Shown: positions 46,256-57,874 of the stretch, piece after piece
Layout: every line of letters begins with the position of its first letter
How positions within the stretch are numbered: position 1 is the first letter of the stretch
DNA from: Icerya purchasi
Taxonomy: Eukaryota > Arthropoda > Insecta > Hemiptera > Monophlebidae
DNA: 64,000 nucleotides
Assembly: GCA_039619475.1 (NCBI GenBank)
Contig: CM077116.1
Location: forward strand, 4,464,001-4,528,000
Direction of reading: 5' to 3'
The notes under the pieces: generated by a model
Told to the model about the DNA's origin: nothing
Databases searched by the model: none
Seen by the model: only the letters and a program-made list of their open reading frames with translations
Translations under genes and position numbers: made by a program

Positions 46256-47086
46256 ATGGAACAGATGGTTAGATAAGTGTATTAGCGCCAATGGAGAGTA
46301 CTTTGAAAGAGACTAATTGTAGCAAGTACAGCAAATTAAATTAAACACGTTTTAAAAAGATATTTCCGTTTATTTTTGGGTGCTCCCTCGTTTCCCTATA
46401 GCCAGATCTAATTTGTTCAGTTTTAATTACATTATAATTTCTTGTAAATATCTCCTTTCACGTTATTCAGCACTAAAAGAATTAAAATGAGCTACTTGCA
46501 GTTGTCTGAATTATTCTATCTCAGACACTGGCATAAATTACAGTTACATTTGTAATTTGCTTCTTTGAACTCATTCAACTGTTCTTTATATGATTTAACT
46601 CTTCGTCATTGAAAGAGAATAGAGTCAACGAAAAAGCGCAAATTTCACGCATTATTTCAACAGTAATTTAACAAATATTGTCGATAACTAGTCTGGTATG
46701 TCTGCTACGTTGTAAATAGGTGGTAGTTTGTTTGTGTACTAGATTCTTTTTGGTAAGTACGGGAAGAACGTACAGGAATTTAAAGCAGAAGGTTTTTGAC
46801 CAGAGAGAGAAGTGCGAGCGTGAACTAATAGCAAGTGCAGCGGCTGCTAAGCTGGTGATGTATCCTTATGTTTTGCGATTTCGTGCGGTGGCTGATGTTC
46901 CGTTGCTATTCACTATTTCCTTCATCTCTTTTGTCTCAGATATACTCCTTTGCGATAAAATTAACTACAGTGCGATCATCTGTAAAAGATGTGCGAGTGT
47001 GCGGAATTGTTTTTGTGCTTATTCAAGGCGAGCGTGTTCATGTGGCTATATTAGTTTTTCGTTATATATATATATATGCATATATA
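46256..47086. other. Non-coding DNA
   Basis: The 170-codon frame at 46720-47232 runs from unique DNA into the foldback repeat and the TA microsatellite. It has no domain and is judged chance. Confidence 0.5.
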
Positions 47087-47556
47087 TTAATTACAACGTA
47101 ATTCTTAGGCCACCCTCCATTAGAAAAAGTTTCGCAAAAAATGTCCCAATTTTATGTAACGTTTGTTATATTTTAACTCTTCAAACTTTTCTACATCTGT
47201 CGCTTTCGAACCAAAAGGCGTATCACGTATAAATGTGGAAAATTTTTCGCTATTTCACGGATATAGATATATATTAATTACAACGTAATTCTTAGGCCGG
47301 CTCACATTAGATTTTGTAACTAAAAAAACGTCACAATTTTATGTAACGAAAAAGAAGGAGGTTACACGTTCATCGCATATGTTTTTGTTGCTTTTTTTAA
47401 ATATTTGTTCGCGCATAACTCATATTTATATAGACCGATTTAGAATTACGTTGTAAATTGTGATAATTGTATACAAAGTGTAGAAGAGAAAGAGACAGAA
47501 ATGTAAGCAAGACGGGTCAAGGGGCACAGCCACTTGAAAAGCCAAAATGGCTGCGT
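47087..47556 (+). mobile_element. Foldback family copy 3 (monomer, forward)
   Basis: Starts ATTAATTACAACGTAATTCT after a TA run and ends GCACAGCCACTTGAAAAGCC, AAAATGGCTGCGTC before another TA run. The start motif is repeated at 47277-47297, and the inverted motif AGAATTACGTTGTAAATT lies at 47443-47460. Internally it has AATTTTATGTAACGTTTGTT, GAAGGAGGTTACACG and GTTCGCGCATAACTCATATT, shared with the other copies. The GC-rich end hairpins are mutated here (GGGGCACAGCCACTT), so the copy is older. Confidence 0.8.
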
Positions 47557-47889
47557 CATATATATATCTATGTTTGTGTATTTGTATTTATATATATTTA
47601 TACTAGTTTAATTACTGATAAGTTCGGCTATAAATTAGTTAACATCGATAACCGTTGTACGTGTAAAATCTTCGTTAGCTCAATATTGGTCAAAATACGA
47701 TCAATTCGCTCCTTCTGCACTATCCCATAACTTCATCTTCCAAATAGAAAATTACGTAAATCGAAATTACGTGATAAATATTCGATTGTAATCAATTTCG
47801 AAAACAATTAGAAAACAATATAAATTTAAAAATGTCCCCAAAAAACCAAACAACATACACCGGAATCGCGCTAAAATATTTTATTAAAA

Positions 47890-49219
47890 TTGTTCATGGT
47901 GAGCAAGAACATATTCAGCAACACCATACACATTGATGAATTTAGAACGCAACTATGTTATGGTAAAGAATAAGGAGAAAATGGCGGAGATTCAGAAACT
48001 TTATGGATAGAAAGGCACTAAGCGAACTAATTAACGTTAGGGAAGTGCTGCAAAATCTGAAAAATATTAACGAATATTTATCCGATTTATCTCCCTTGGC
48101 ACGTCGTGATTATGCACTTTAGAAAGAGCACAATGAGAAGATTAGAATAAATGGAGCTGAAAGATGCCTAGAAGAAGCAGATGAATTTGGGAAATATTTA
48201 TCAAAAGTTTTCCTGTTGAATTCATCTAGTTAAATAGTTTAAGTGAATATGAAATAATCTAAATCTGCGAGAGAAATTCGGGCGATAGTAATAACAATGG
48301 ATCTGAAAAAGGCATCATCCCCGGTTACGATTTAATCACTGCCAAGATTTTGAAAGCATTACTATGGCAAGATTTTGTTTTATTAACTTATATTTTTATC
48401 CAGCTCAAAGTATCGCAGATAGTGATAATAAAAAACCTGAGAAACCAGCTGAAGAACTATAATCATACCGGCCGGTTTCTTTATTATCTGTAATATCCAA
48501 ATTATATATACGAAAAACTGTATTGTTAAATAGAATAATGCCCATCCCGCGATTTACGTTAATTCCACGTCACCAATTCGGATTTCGAGTGGGAGCTACG
48601 AAATCATTGAACAAGTCCATAGTGCAATTGTAAAATCTATTGAAACCAAAAAAAATGTAATGCTGTGCTTTTAGACACGTTAAGCAGGAATTTGATAAAG
48701 TCTATTCTACAAAATTCATATACATTTTTTTAACCGGAGCTTTCAGAATTACTGCAATCGTACTTATGGAACGACATTTTTTTTTGTAAAATATCGAGAC
48801 AGTGCTGGTATTGTTCAAAGTAACGTTTTGAAGCCTGTTTTACAATTAATTTTCAAATATTCTGGTACACCAAACGAAACCAAAGTGTATAGCTTCTTTC
48901 GCTGATGGTGCAGTCATATTCGGTGTGTGAATGCAGCTCCAACAACTTCGTGTGCTAATTTGTAATCAGTGGTTACTGAATTGTCTTTGTGGTTTAAAAA
49001 CGAAGAATTGCTATTAACGAGAAAAAATCTGTACATATAACATTTACGTACAAGAAACTTGGCTTCGTTAACATTATAAATAATCAAATAATTCCTGTTA
49101 AAGAGCAAACTAAGTATGTCGCAATTCACTCAGGTAGCGGAAACTGACGACGTGGTGGAGTGATACTAAAAAAAAAAAAAAAATCCAACGCTGAATACTT
49201 AGAGAAAAAGTTTCGGCTT
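47890..49219 (+). pseudogene. Jockey-like non-LTR RT relic (interrupted by 49233-50710)
   Basis: Many stops, but the order of Jockey RT motifs is readable. FMDRKALSELINVREVLQNL and YLSDLSPLARRDYAL lie upstream. IIPGYDLITAKILKALLW (motif 0) is near 48330. A motif A relic, QEFDKVYSTKF, is near 48690. IASFADGAVIFGV (near 48895-48930) is motif C, with the second Asp replaced by Gly (usual FADDT). NEKKSVHITFTYKKLGFVNI then INNQIIPVKEQTKYVAIHSG (about 49012-49140) is the post-palm region. It likely continues to the right of the inserted element (50724 to about 50900) without clear motifs. Confidence 0.75.
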
Positions 49220-50723
49220 TATGAAATCCGTATTTTTTTTTTTTTGGCTCGTCAACCAAGGACCTTTACCCAGAAACAAAAGGTAAGGAAAGAAGTCGGT
49301 TATATTTTGATTTGATCAGAGATTTTAACTAAAAAGGAACAAATAGCAGGAATAATTAGTGGGGAAGGAAAGGACAGGATATAGGATGCACAATAAGGGG
49401 TAGGAAGTCCAAGCTTAAGCAAATAAGAATATAAGGCAGAACGCTCCACCGAGAGGGAAGAACACTGGAAGAACACATGATCGGCGTCGCAAATAATTGC
49501 ATCATCCGGATGGAGAGGACAGTGTGGAGAAGAAATCAAGGAGAAACGAAATCTGGAAGAAGGCAGCAAAGAATGGCCAAAGCGCATACGAACAATGGAA
49601 ACAACTTCAGAACGACGAAGGGAGGGATGTAAAAGAAACCATGAATATGAAGGAAGAGTAGGCTGGACTGACAGGTAAAAGGAACAACTGTTGGAAAAAG
49701 AAGAAACATAGGTATCCGACCAAAATCGGATATGAAAGCTTTTACAAACTGATAGCAGGTTAACGGATGGAATTTTTTTAAAAAAAAGACGAGAGGAAGC
49801 AGCAGCAGCCCGAGCCAAGGAATCAGCCGCTTCATTGCCAAATATGCCCGAGTGGCCAGGTACCCACAGCAGATCAATATTGACTGAATGGAGATAGGAA
49901 AGATTGTGAATGAGTGAACGTATACGGAGGATAACAAAGTCACACGAATGGTCAGGAAGGGGAGAGGATATGGCCTGAAGGGCGCTCAAAGAGTTAGAAA
50001 TAATTAAAAACTTAGAGGAAAATTGATTCGAGGAAATGAAAATAATAGAGCGAAGGATAGCCAACAACTCGGCTGTGAATATGGAACAGAAATAAGGAAG
50101 TCGAAAAGATTCTGAGAGGTTAAAATCAGGAAGGATGAAAGAAGCACCAACCCCACCAGGCCCCTCGAACCATCCGTGTAAATGGTAACATGAGAGGGAA
50201 ATAGGGAATTGATAGTGCTGTAGAATACCTGTTTAATTACGGCATGGGGGAGATTTTTTGCAAATGAGGGGAGGATAAATACCTTAGGAGGATGACAGAT
50301 GTCAGCGAAGTCGAAGGAAAAATAAGGGAGATTATTGAACGAGATAATATACGGCCAAAATGAACCTAGACGATGTGAAATAAGAGCCAGAATAGGGGTT
50401 TTGCTGGGAGTGAAGCGCCAGCTATTATAAATCGAAAGATAAGACTGAACAAGGGTAGAGGATGCGAGAGGAAGACGTTTAACAAGGAAACGATAGCCTA
50501 AATAAGATCTACGAATGGATAGGGGTGACGAATTGGATTCAGCAAGAATAGCAGTGGTTGGAGAGGATTTAAGAGCGCCAAGACAGAGACGAAGGCAAGA
50601 ATTCTGAATTACATCTAGTTTGGAAAGACGTGTCTTGGACGCACTACCATAAATAAAAGAACAATAATCAAATTTGGAACGGATAATAGATTTGTAAAGG
50701 GAAATAAGAATATGAAATCCGTA
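49220..50723 (-). mobile_element. 5'-truncated non-LTR insertion with 13-bp target duplication
   Basis: TATGAAATCCGTA occurs exactly at 49220-49232 and 50711-50723. Between them is a minus-strand element whose A tail is the T run at 49233-49245. Next to it is the 3' UTR block GGGTAAAGGTCCTTGGTTGA, CGAGCC. It is truncated at its 5' end within the RT thumb. The host sequence on both sides belongs to the Jockey-like relic, so this is a clean nested target-primed insertion. Confidence 0.93.
49300..50710 (-). pseudogene. Non-LTR protein fragment: RT thumb, RNase H, Cys-His tail
   Basis: From 50710 it reads LYKSIIRSKFDYCSFIYGSA, KLDVIQNSCLRLCLGALKSS and AILAESNSSPLSIR (RT thumb region). It then continues with interruptions through the linker and the first RNase H motif. 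The last 255 codons (49300-50067) are open: KFLIISNSLSALQAISS (second Asp position is Asn), VNIDLLWVPGHSGIFGNEAA then DSLARAAA (His and last Asp), CPLHPDDAIICDADHVFFQC (complete Cys-Cys-His-Cys motif) and LKLGLPTPYCASYILSFPSP. It is the closest relative in this window of the 1202-codon element. Little decayed. Confidence 0.88.
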
Positions 50724-50995
50724 ATTTTCATGGAAAACGATCTAGTATAATATAGATAATCAAATATTGAAACCGGTTATGGATGTTATCTGTAGCAAAA
50801 AAAAAAAAACAAAACAAAACGTGCTCTTTAGTATGTGAGCAATTTGTTGACGCTAAGTTAAAACGTGTGAAACTAGAGGAAACAACTCGGCGTTTTTATT
50901 ATTAAACAACGTCGAAGAAATCAGAAGACTTATATGGTAGCTAAATAACACATTTTATGTATTAGTTGGAGCCATTATCATTAGATGAGGCATTC

Positions 50996-53900
50996 TTTTT
51001 TTTTTTTTTTTTACCCCCCCTCCCCTGGGTTTGCTAGCAAAGAGCATTAGCCCAGCAAAAAGGAATAGACACATGGAATAGAATATAAATTATATTTTTA
51101 TTCTGTCGACAATGGAATCAAGGAACACCCCTAGGACAGGAACAACAGAGATAGTAGGTAGAGAAAGAACATAAGAGGAGTTGAAAGGAGCAGGAAGACC
51201 AAGCTTTAAAAGATGACAATAAAGTAACTCACGCTCGCGAGATAAACCGGAGCACTCGAAGAGCACGTGATTCGCATCGCAAACATACTGGGAACCTTCA
51301 GGATCCAATGGACAAAAAGGAGATGCAGCCAAAGAGAAGCGATTTAGTGAAGAAGGAAGGAGACTATGCGAGAAACGGAGGCGAGATAATTTAGTAATTA
51401 TGGACCGACGCAAACTGGGAAACTCATAGAACCAAGGACGCGGAGGAGGAACAGGATTAATCAAGAGATAAAAGGAATTAGGATTAGCGAAAAGAGATAC
51501 ATAAACAGAATGCCTAAGATGGCAGGATTTAGTTGGAAGAAGAATATTGTGTGCTGGAACCCTCATAATAAAATTCCCATTGGAAACAGCAGCTTTAGCA
51601 AGGAGGTCGACGGCTACATTTCCATCAATGCCTGCATGTCCCGGAATCCAAAGAAAGTCAATCTGGGTAGACGTCGATGAGGATAGATCATGAAGAAGAG
51701 AACGAATAGAAAGGATAATAGCATCAGTGGAAGGAGAAAGGGAAGGTGGAGATAGCGCTAGAAGAACACTTAAAGAATCAGAAACAATAAGGAATTTGGA
51801 AGAACTTGCAGAAGAGGAAATATAAATAATGGTTTGTAGAATGGCAACAGATTCTGCAGTAAAGACAGAACGAAAGGACGGAAGTCTAAAAGACCGAGAA
51901 TGAAAGAACTGAGGGCACAAGAATGCCGCCCCAACTCCGATCGGGCTCTTCGATCCGTCAGTAAAAATTAAAGCGTGATCACGGAATAGGGAGTTTATTG
52001 TATTATTAAATTCCATACTAACGATATGAGAGGGAGAGGATTTAAGGAAGCATGACATGAAGATGATATTTGGTGGCTTTAACAATTTGGAATAGACGTA
52101 AGAAAAAAATGGAAGCTTGTGATGAGGAATGACAAAAGGGGAAAATTTAGAAAGGCGAAACGATATATGAGATAGTATAGGAATTTTATTGGAGGAAAAA
52201 CGCCAGTGACGAAGGATAAAAGAATAAGAGGTACTGATATTTGATGAGGAAGTGGAAAAACGTTTAATGAGAAAGCGATAACTCAAATAAGATTTTCGGA
52301 TGAACAAAGGATAGATGTTGGATTCAGATAGAATGGCTGGGATAGGAGATGACCTCAGAGCTCCGAGACAAAGCCGAAGGCAACTGTTTTGGAGACGATC
52401 TAATTTGTAGAGAACGGATTTGGAAGCGTTGCCATATAAGAAGCTGCAATAATCCAATCTAGAGCGTATGAGAGATTTATACAACATTATTAACACAGAA
52501 GGATCGCCTCCCCATCTTGTAGGTGAGAGAGCTTTAAGAAGGTTAAAGACTTTAAGCGAGGAAGCATATAAATGGGTGATATGATCATGGAAAGACAGAC
52601 GAGGGGATAAAGTGATACCCAGATAACGAAAAGAACTGACTATTGGAATGGAATGATTTTTTAGATTTATTTCAAATGATCCCGGGTTGTAAGGTCGAAG
52701 GGTGAAGACTACAGCTGCTGATTTTGGGGCGGAAATGAAGAGATGAATGTTAGAAAGGGCCTCTTCTAGAGTACTTAAGGAGCTGTTTAGTTCCTCATTG
52801 GCAACTAGAAGATTACGGCTTGAGGCGAAAAAGGAAGGAGCAGAAAGGAGGAGAGTTCTACTTTGAAAAAGATTGATAATTAGGAAGGATATGGATGCAT
52901 GGATATTTAAAGACATCATAACGTTTTTGAGCGTGGGAAGATGGACGCTTTCGTATGCACTGGCTACATCAATAAAAGCTGCAATTGTGAATTCTTTGGA
53001 AATAAATGATTTGTAAATGTCAGCAAGGAAAAGACTGATACAATCTGGAGGGCCTAAGCCAGGACGAAAACCAAACTGGTTGTCTGGAAGCAAGTTATTG
53101 TGTTCCAGCCACCAGACCAGCTGTTTGTTAAGCATGCTCTCAAAGAGTTTTCTCAGACAAGAAGCTAAAGAAATGGGCCGAAAGGCAGAGGAATTATTCT
53201 TGGGAATTGGGATAACAACGAATGTGTTCCATGAATCAGGAATAGAACCAGATTGCAGGAAGGAATTAAAAATGATTAAAAGAATTTGGAGAGACTTTAC
53301 AGATAGGTTTTTGAGGATGGAGTAAGAAATTTTATCATGGCCCGGACAGGAGTTGGAGGAGTTTTTCAGGGAAGAAAGAAGTTCAGAGAGGGAAAAGTTA
53401 GAGGAAAGGAAATGAGGTGATAATTGGTAAGGAGGAATTAAAGAATCCACTTCATCATAGTTAGGGACATAATCAGGAGCTATGGAGTCAAAGAAAGAAA
53501 AAAGAGTATCCTTAGGAAGACTGGAGCTAGACGGGCGTTCGGAAATAGAATTTCTAAAAGCTTTAGCCAACTTCCACACTTTGGAAATAGGAGTCAATCG
53601 AGAAAAGGAAGAGCAAAAGGATTTCCAAGCATTTTTCTTGGCGTTTTTGAGAATATATCTGGCTCTAGCGTTCGAACTCTTGTAAGTCAAGAAATTATTA
53701 AAAGTAGGTTGAGAGCGGAATGATTTAAAGTTAGACAAACTTTGATTGACAGCAGCTGTGCAGTCCCCATTCCACCACAGTGATGAAGCCCTTAAAGAAT
53801 GACTTTTCCGGGCTTGAGGATAGAGTGGGGAAGACAGTGTTAGAGCAGAGGAGATAGAATTAGTAAAGGATGAATATTGTGAAATAGCATCGTTTTCTAC

Positions 53901-54715
53901 TTGTATTGCAGGAAGGTCTGAGTCCACAATAAACCGAAATCTATTCCAATCAGTTTTATGCAGGTTCCAATCAGCATAATGCAAAGGCGTAAATGAAGAT
54001 GAAAGAGAAGGGAGATGGAAGTCATTAAGAACAATGAGGATCGGAACGTGGTCACTGCCGAAGGTACCATCTAGAGTTTTCCACGAGGATTTAAGAGCTG
54101 TGTCGGAGGAAACAAAAGATAGATCGATAGAACTAGAAGTAGACGATGATTTGAAGAAGGTGTGAGAACCATCATTTAGGAGAACTAAATTATAATTGAA
54201 AATTACTTCCTCTATAATTGTGCCATTCCTGTTATAACTGGAACAACCCCATAGAGGCGAGTGGGAGTTCCAGTCGCCGCCGACCATGAAAGGGCGAGGA
54301 ATAGAATTCAAAAACAAGTCAAATGGGGAATCGTGTAAGTTATAGGACGGTGGGATGTAGGAGGAGACAAGATTAAAACTTTTACCGTGACACAATGGGA
54401 TTGAGACGTGAACTAAATTCGGATTAAGAGGACTGGAAGAAAGGAAGGAAAAACTATCATGACGGATGAAATGTACATCTTTTCTTATAAGAATAGCAGC
54501 TCCGCCATAGCCGTCGTCCCGATTCGAACTGACTAAGGAGTATCCTCGACTTCGAATATTGGAAGATAGTTTGAGCCAAGTTTCTGACAGGAGAGCGACC
54601 TGAATGTTATATTGATCTAGCAAACCTTCGAGAGAGCATTTATTGGCATTAAGACTTCTACAGTTCCATCGAAGAATATTTAGCCTGTTTGACATCATTT
54701 AATTCTTAAAATTAT
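50996..54715 (-). mobile_element. Non-LTR retrotransposon with one long ORF and A tail
   Basis: The T run at 50996-51012 is the A tail. Next to it the 3' UTR contains an inverted repeat (CTGGG at 51036-51040 on the minus strand region, CCCAG at 51051-51055 on the plus strand), then the stop of the ORF at 51090-51092. The ORF starts at 54698, and only about 20 bp upstream can be assigned. No ORF1 is seen, so the copy is truncated between ORF1 and ORF2, or the family has a single ORF. I could not find a target duplication. Confidence 0.85.
51090..54698 (-). CDS. 1202-codon endonuclease-RT-RNase H polyprotein lacking the RT catalytic core
   Basis: Open from ATG (54698) to TAA. Endonuclease (residues 5-225): RWNCRSLNAN, LLSETWL (Glu39), SSYIPPS, GGDWNSHSPLWG and GSDHVPIL, all catalytic positions present. 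RT (about 440-740): SCPGHDKISYSILKNL, VVIPIPKNNSSAFRPISLAS, DNQFGFRPGLGPPD and IAAFIDVASAYESV (motif A, Asp577). Then RTLLLSAPS is joined directly to FFASSRNLLVANEELNSSL near residue 621. Motif B (GLPQGS) and motif C (YADD), about 50 residues, are missing without loss of frame. The thumb follows (FRYLGITLSPRLSFHDHI). RNase H (about 908-1035): FTDGSK, FTAESV, VSDSL, WIPGHAGIDGN and VAVDLL. C-terminal CPLDPEGSQYVCDANHVLFE-C zinc-binding motif. It cannot polymerise DNA as it stands. The RNase H-bearing layout fits the I/R1/LOA group; the exact clade is uncertain. Confidence 0.92.
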   Translation of the reverse strand: MMSNRLNILRWNCRSLNANKCSLEGLLDQYNIQVALLSETWLKLSSNIRSRGYSLVSSNRDDGYGGAAILIRKDVHFIRHDSFSFLSSSPLNPNLVHVSIPLCHGKSFNLVSSYIPPSYNLHDSPFDLFLNSIPRPFMVGGDWNSHSPLWGCSSYNRNGTIIEEVIFNYNLVLLNDGSHTFFKSSSTSSSIDLSFVSSDTALKSSWKTLDGTFGSDHVPILIVLNDFHLPSLSSSFTPLHYADWNLHKTDWNRFRFIVDSDLPAIQVENDAISQYSSFTNSISSALTLSSPLYPQARKSHSLRASSLWWNGDCTAAVNQSLSNFKSFRSQPTFNNFLTYKSSNARARYILKNAKKNAWKSFCSSFSRLTPISKVWKLAKAFRNSISERPSSSSLPKDTLFSFFDSIAPDYVPNYDEVDSLIPPYQLSPHFLSSNFSLSELLSSLKNSSNSCPGHDKISYSILKNLSVKSLQILLIIFNSFLQSGSIPDSWNTFVVIPIPKNNSSAFRPISLASCLRKLFESMLNKQLVWWLEHNNLLPDNQFGFRPGLGPPDCISLFLADIYKSFISKEFTIAAFIDVASAYESVHLPTLKNVMMSLNIHASISFLIINLFQSRTLLLSAPSFFASSRNLLVANEELNSSLSTLEEALSNIHLFISAPKSAAVVFTLRPYNPGSFEINLKNHSIPIVSSFRYLGITLSPRLSFHDHITHLYASSLKVFNLLKALSPTRWGGDPSVLIMLYKSLIRSRLDYCSFLYGNASKSVLYKLDRLQNSCLRLCLGALRSSPIPAILSESNIYPLFIRKSYLSYRFLIKRFSTSSSNISTSYSFILRHWRFSSNKIPILSHISFRLSKFSPFVIPHHKLPFFSYVYSKLLKPPNIIFMSCFLKSSPSHIVSMEFNNTINSLFRDHALIFTDGSKSPIGVGAAFLCPQFFHSRSFRLPSFRSVFTAESVAILQTIIYISSSASSSKFLIVSDSLSVLLALSPPSLSPSTDAIILSIRSLLHDLSSSTSTQIDFLWIPGHAGIDGNVAVDLLAKAAVSNGNFIMRVPAHNILLPTKSCHLRHSVYVSLFANPNSFYLLINPVPPPRPWFYEFPSLRRSIITKLSRLRFSHSLLPSSLNRFSLAASPFCPLDPEGSQYVCDANHVLFECSGLSRERELLYCHLLKLGLPAPFNSSYVLSLPTISVVPVLGVFLDSIVDRIKI

Positions 54716-57470
54716 TGTTCCAAATTAAGCTTGCTAGACAGCCTAGCGATAATTGCAAAATAATAAGAAAATTTGCAAAAAAATCTCGCCTCACCGCCGC
54801 TAAACTTCGTTTTCTGTAAAATACGAAATTGTAATAAAAAAAATTTATCCGTATTTATTTTTGTTATTAATTACAGTTTTTTATTTGCAATCATACACTT
54901 CCGAATAAAGGTTTTTATTTAATTTTTTCTTAAAAGTAGTTTAATTTCCTGCCGTTTGTTCGAAGTTGTTAATGCCTGGATTATTTTGAGTTCGCGAACT
55001 GTTTGAATCGCGCGGATTAATAACATCGCCGGTTTTTGTTTCGCTACATTGCGTTATTTTATTTTAATTTATTCGGACATTTTATTTGCTTCTTTTTTCT
55101 TTTTTTTCAAGTTCGACGTTCGGCCAAAGTCGAAATTCATTTGAATCGTTCCTTTGAAAGGATAATTTATGAAACATAATTCCTATTTCGCATTTGTTTT
55201 CCTTTTTTCAATGTTCTAGATGTACTTTTTATCGTCCTAATCAATACAGATTTCATTTTATACAGCGCAATTATATGGCTAAGGTGTTTTCGATCGTTAC
55301 ACGTCTGAAATGTTTCGGGCGACGATATTATCACGCGGTAGATATTTTACCTGGCTCGTTATCTGCAATTCCAATTAGAGATAGTGTAAATGTTACGCGC
55401 AGAAATTGAAATAGGGTAACGCGTTATCGAAACGTCGAAAGAGTCCAAGTGCACTCTCGATTAATTGGTTGCCAGCCGACTAATCAAGTAATTCGATCCG
55501 GTTGCCAGGTAGTGAGCGTCTTATGTAACATTAAACATCGAGATTGATGAAGTTTGTTCGACACGTTTGAAATGTTTATGTCACTAGGCTTTTACGGTAC
55601 GACGTTATTTCTTGACCGCTTTCAACGTCTTCAGTGTTCGTTTATTTATTAAGCGAAATCACCGCGGCCAAGCCGATCATTGTAATAATGCTTTTGTTTT
55701 TTCAAATTTATATCGTGTCGTCGCAATTTAAAAAAAGTCGATTTATACATTCGTCCTTCGTAAAGTGCATTTCTTCCGACACATGTGTAAGCGCTTCTTA
55801 TTTGTACGTTGCTAAGGACCGGCGGGCAAATTTCTAAATTCGTAAATCACTTTAAACTAGTATAAAATAATCGATTTTCCAGTTACGTTTCGCATTAAAA
55901 CGTTATTCCGATGATTATTTCATTATATTATGCATTTCTCGCGGTAAACTGCTTGAAAAATGCGCTTTTGCGATAAAAATTAGAGACCATTTTAAAGAAA
56001 ATTCAATGCGAATTCTAGCTAGATAATAAAAAAAGAAATTTTCAATTAAAATTAATTACGTAATTTTATTTTAAAAAAGGAGTTAATTTTAAATAAAATA
56101 TTAATATTACTGAACTCCAAGCATCTGTGTAATATATGAAAACTAGCAAACTACCATTTAACCAGATTTCATCGTTAGATAACTGAAAAAAAATATATTC
56201 CGCTTATCTTGTAGATATAGTAAAGAAATTATTGGAAAAGGAATGCGACTGTTAAAAGTACGATCATTTTAAAACTACCGATATTCATTGATTTTTCTTA
56301 TTTTCCTTTTTGAGTAGGTCTACTGAGCACTCTTAGAACAAGAACAGCGATCTTGCTTTCTTATGCTCCTTTGACAATTTTCTCGCTATTATTTTGGTAA
56401 AAAAAAAATTCTGGAATTTAGATGTAAATTTTCATAAACCTCGGGAAAATTCTGTCTAAAACTGCTTTTTTCTTTTCTTACCTCCAAACAAAGTGAATAT
56501 TTGCCTGCCCGTGAACACATTTGGTGGTACTCGTACATCTAAAGTTTACTTGGTTTCCGCACTTTCCGTTTAATCTTTTTCGACTAAAAATTTTGTCATT
56601 AATTTCGACTCTTCATGAACGTAATTTATCTTCTCAGTGGATTGACTTTTCAAAGGAAGCCATATGTTTTTTTATTATTACGTTTGACGTCAGTATTTTT
56701 TGCTACTTCAATTGCTGTTCTTCGTCTAATATCAGCTCTCTGTTAAGTTTTATTCGTTTTTATCACGTTGAATAGTTCAACATATTTTTTGAAATTTGTT
56801 ATGCAGTCAACGCCCCCCCCCCCCCCACCTTGATAAGATGCCCCATAAATTTTATAAAAAATTGCATATAGTTAAACCGAAAAGAAAAACTTAGTATTAA
56901 TAATACAAAATCGAATTCCTTGTAGCGCAGTATTTGGACTTCCTTTTGAAATTCACGGCGTTCATTTATTTTAAAACCTGAATCCTTTGTATTATGCACA
57001 TGTACACATATATAATAACCCCCATCGATCGGACTTCAGTTAGTGGGCACATTTTGGACCTCCATGATAGTTGGTTCTTAATACTTATAGAAAAGTATGT
57101 TTCGTTTGGCTGTGTTGTTTTTTAAAAGGCACAAATTTATTTATGGTTCGGGCAACAATTCCTATTGTACTCGTAGCTTTGGTTTAACAGTTTTTTATAA
57201 CGCTTTTGAAATGAATATGTTTCATGGCTATACATCGTTTCGTAAAATTTCTACGTAACGTAAAAGTGCATATATTTACCGTAGTAAACACATTTAATTG
57301 AACTTGTGCTCAACAGTTTGATGTAACTAAACAAAACGTGTAGTCGCATTACACTTTACGCATCATACGAAAGACATATTCATGTCGCAATGTACTATTG
57401 TACAAAAGGTACGGAGGTAATGCTTTTTCATATTACCCCTGGTGCAAGAATAAAGTTGTTATTATAGATA
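54716..57470. other. AT-rich non-coding DNA
   Basis: No gene supported. The frames at 55194-55409, 55634-55837 and 56521-56775 lack domains. A C run lies at 56813-56826. Confidence 0.5.
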
Positions 57471-57760
57471 TAGATATATATACATATATGAGCACACACA
57501 CCCACACACATATATATATATATACCAGCTGTTATCCACGGCTTCACCCGTGTATACTCGTTTAAATCTAAAAAAAAATGTATTTTATCTGGAATTTATG
57601 TATATATGTATATATATATATATATATATATAGTATATACACAAATTGGATTACCTTTGCACCAATGTATACAACGAGCAAAAGATCGAGGGGTATGGCG
57701 TGCAACAATTGGATTACTACATGATCACGATACCCTGTAGGAGTGAACGATGAAGAAGAA

Positions 57761-57800
<40 letters not shown>
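57471..57800. repeat. TA/CA microsatellite cluster
   Basis: TA and CA runs at about 57465-57525, 57598-57633 and 57763-57795 frame two short non-microsatellite pieces. One is CCAGCTGTTATCCACGGCTT then CACCCG (57526-57551), which looks like a transposon end but is not assigned. The other is the RTE 3' end listed separately. Confidence 0.85.
57640..57763 (+). pseudogene. RTE-like 3'-terminal scrap
   Basis: One frame reads QRAKDRGVWRATIGLLHDHD, resembling the extreme C-terminus of RTE-like proteins (AxDRxxWRxLI pattern). After two stops it is followed by a GAAGAAGAAGAA tail (57751-57763). The large RTE-like element at 24876-28365 also ends in AAGAAGAAGAAAG. Very short and 5'-truncated. Confidence 0.5.
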
Positions 57801-57801
<1 letters not shown>

Positions 57802-57874
57802 TATAGTGAACATTTTGTTAAATCTTTAATTTATTTAATCCCAGTTTTTAAAATTTGATCATCTGCTTTTTTTT

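Noticed and set aside
46720..47232. 170-codon plus-strand ORF with several Cys residues
   Set aside because: It runs from unique DNA through a TA microsatellite into the foldback repeat, has no domain, and starts at a non-ATG codon.
53017..53685. Plus-strand ORFs opposite the 1202-codon gene
   Set aside because: Antisense shadows of a recognisable coding sequence.
57568..57813. 81-codon Tyr/Ile repeat ORF
   Set aside because: Translation of TA microsatellites.
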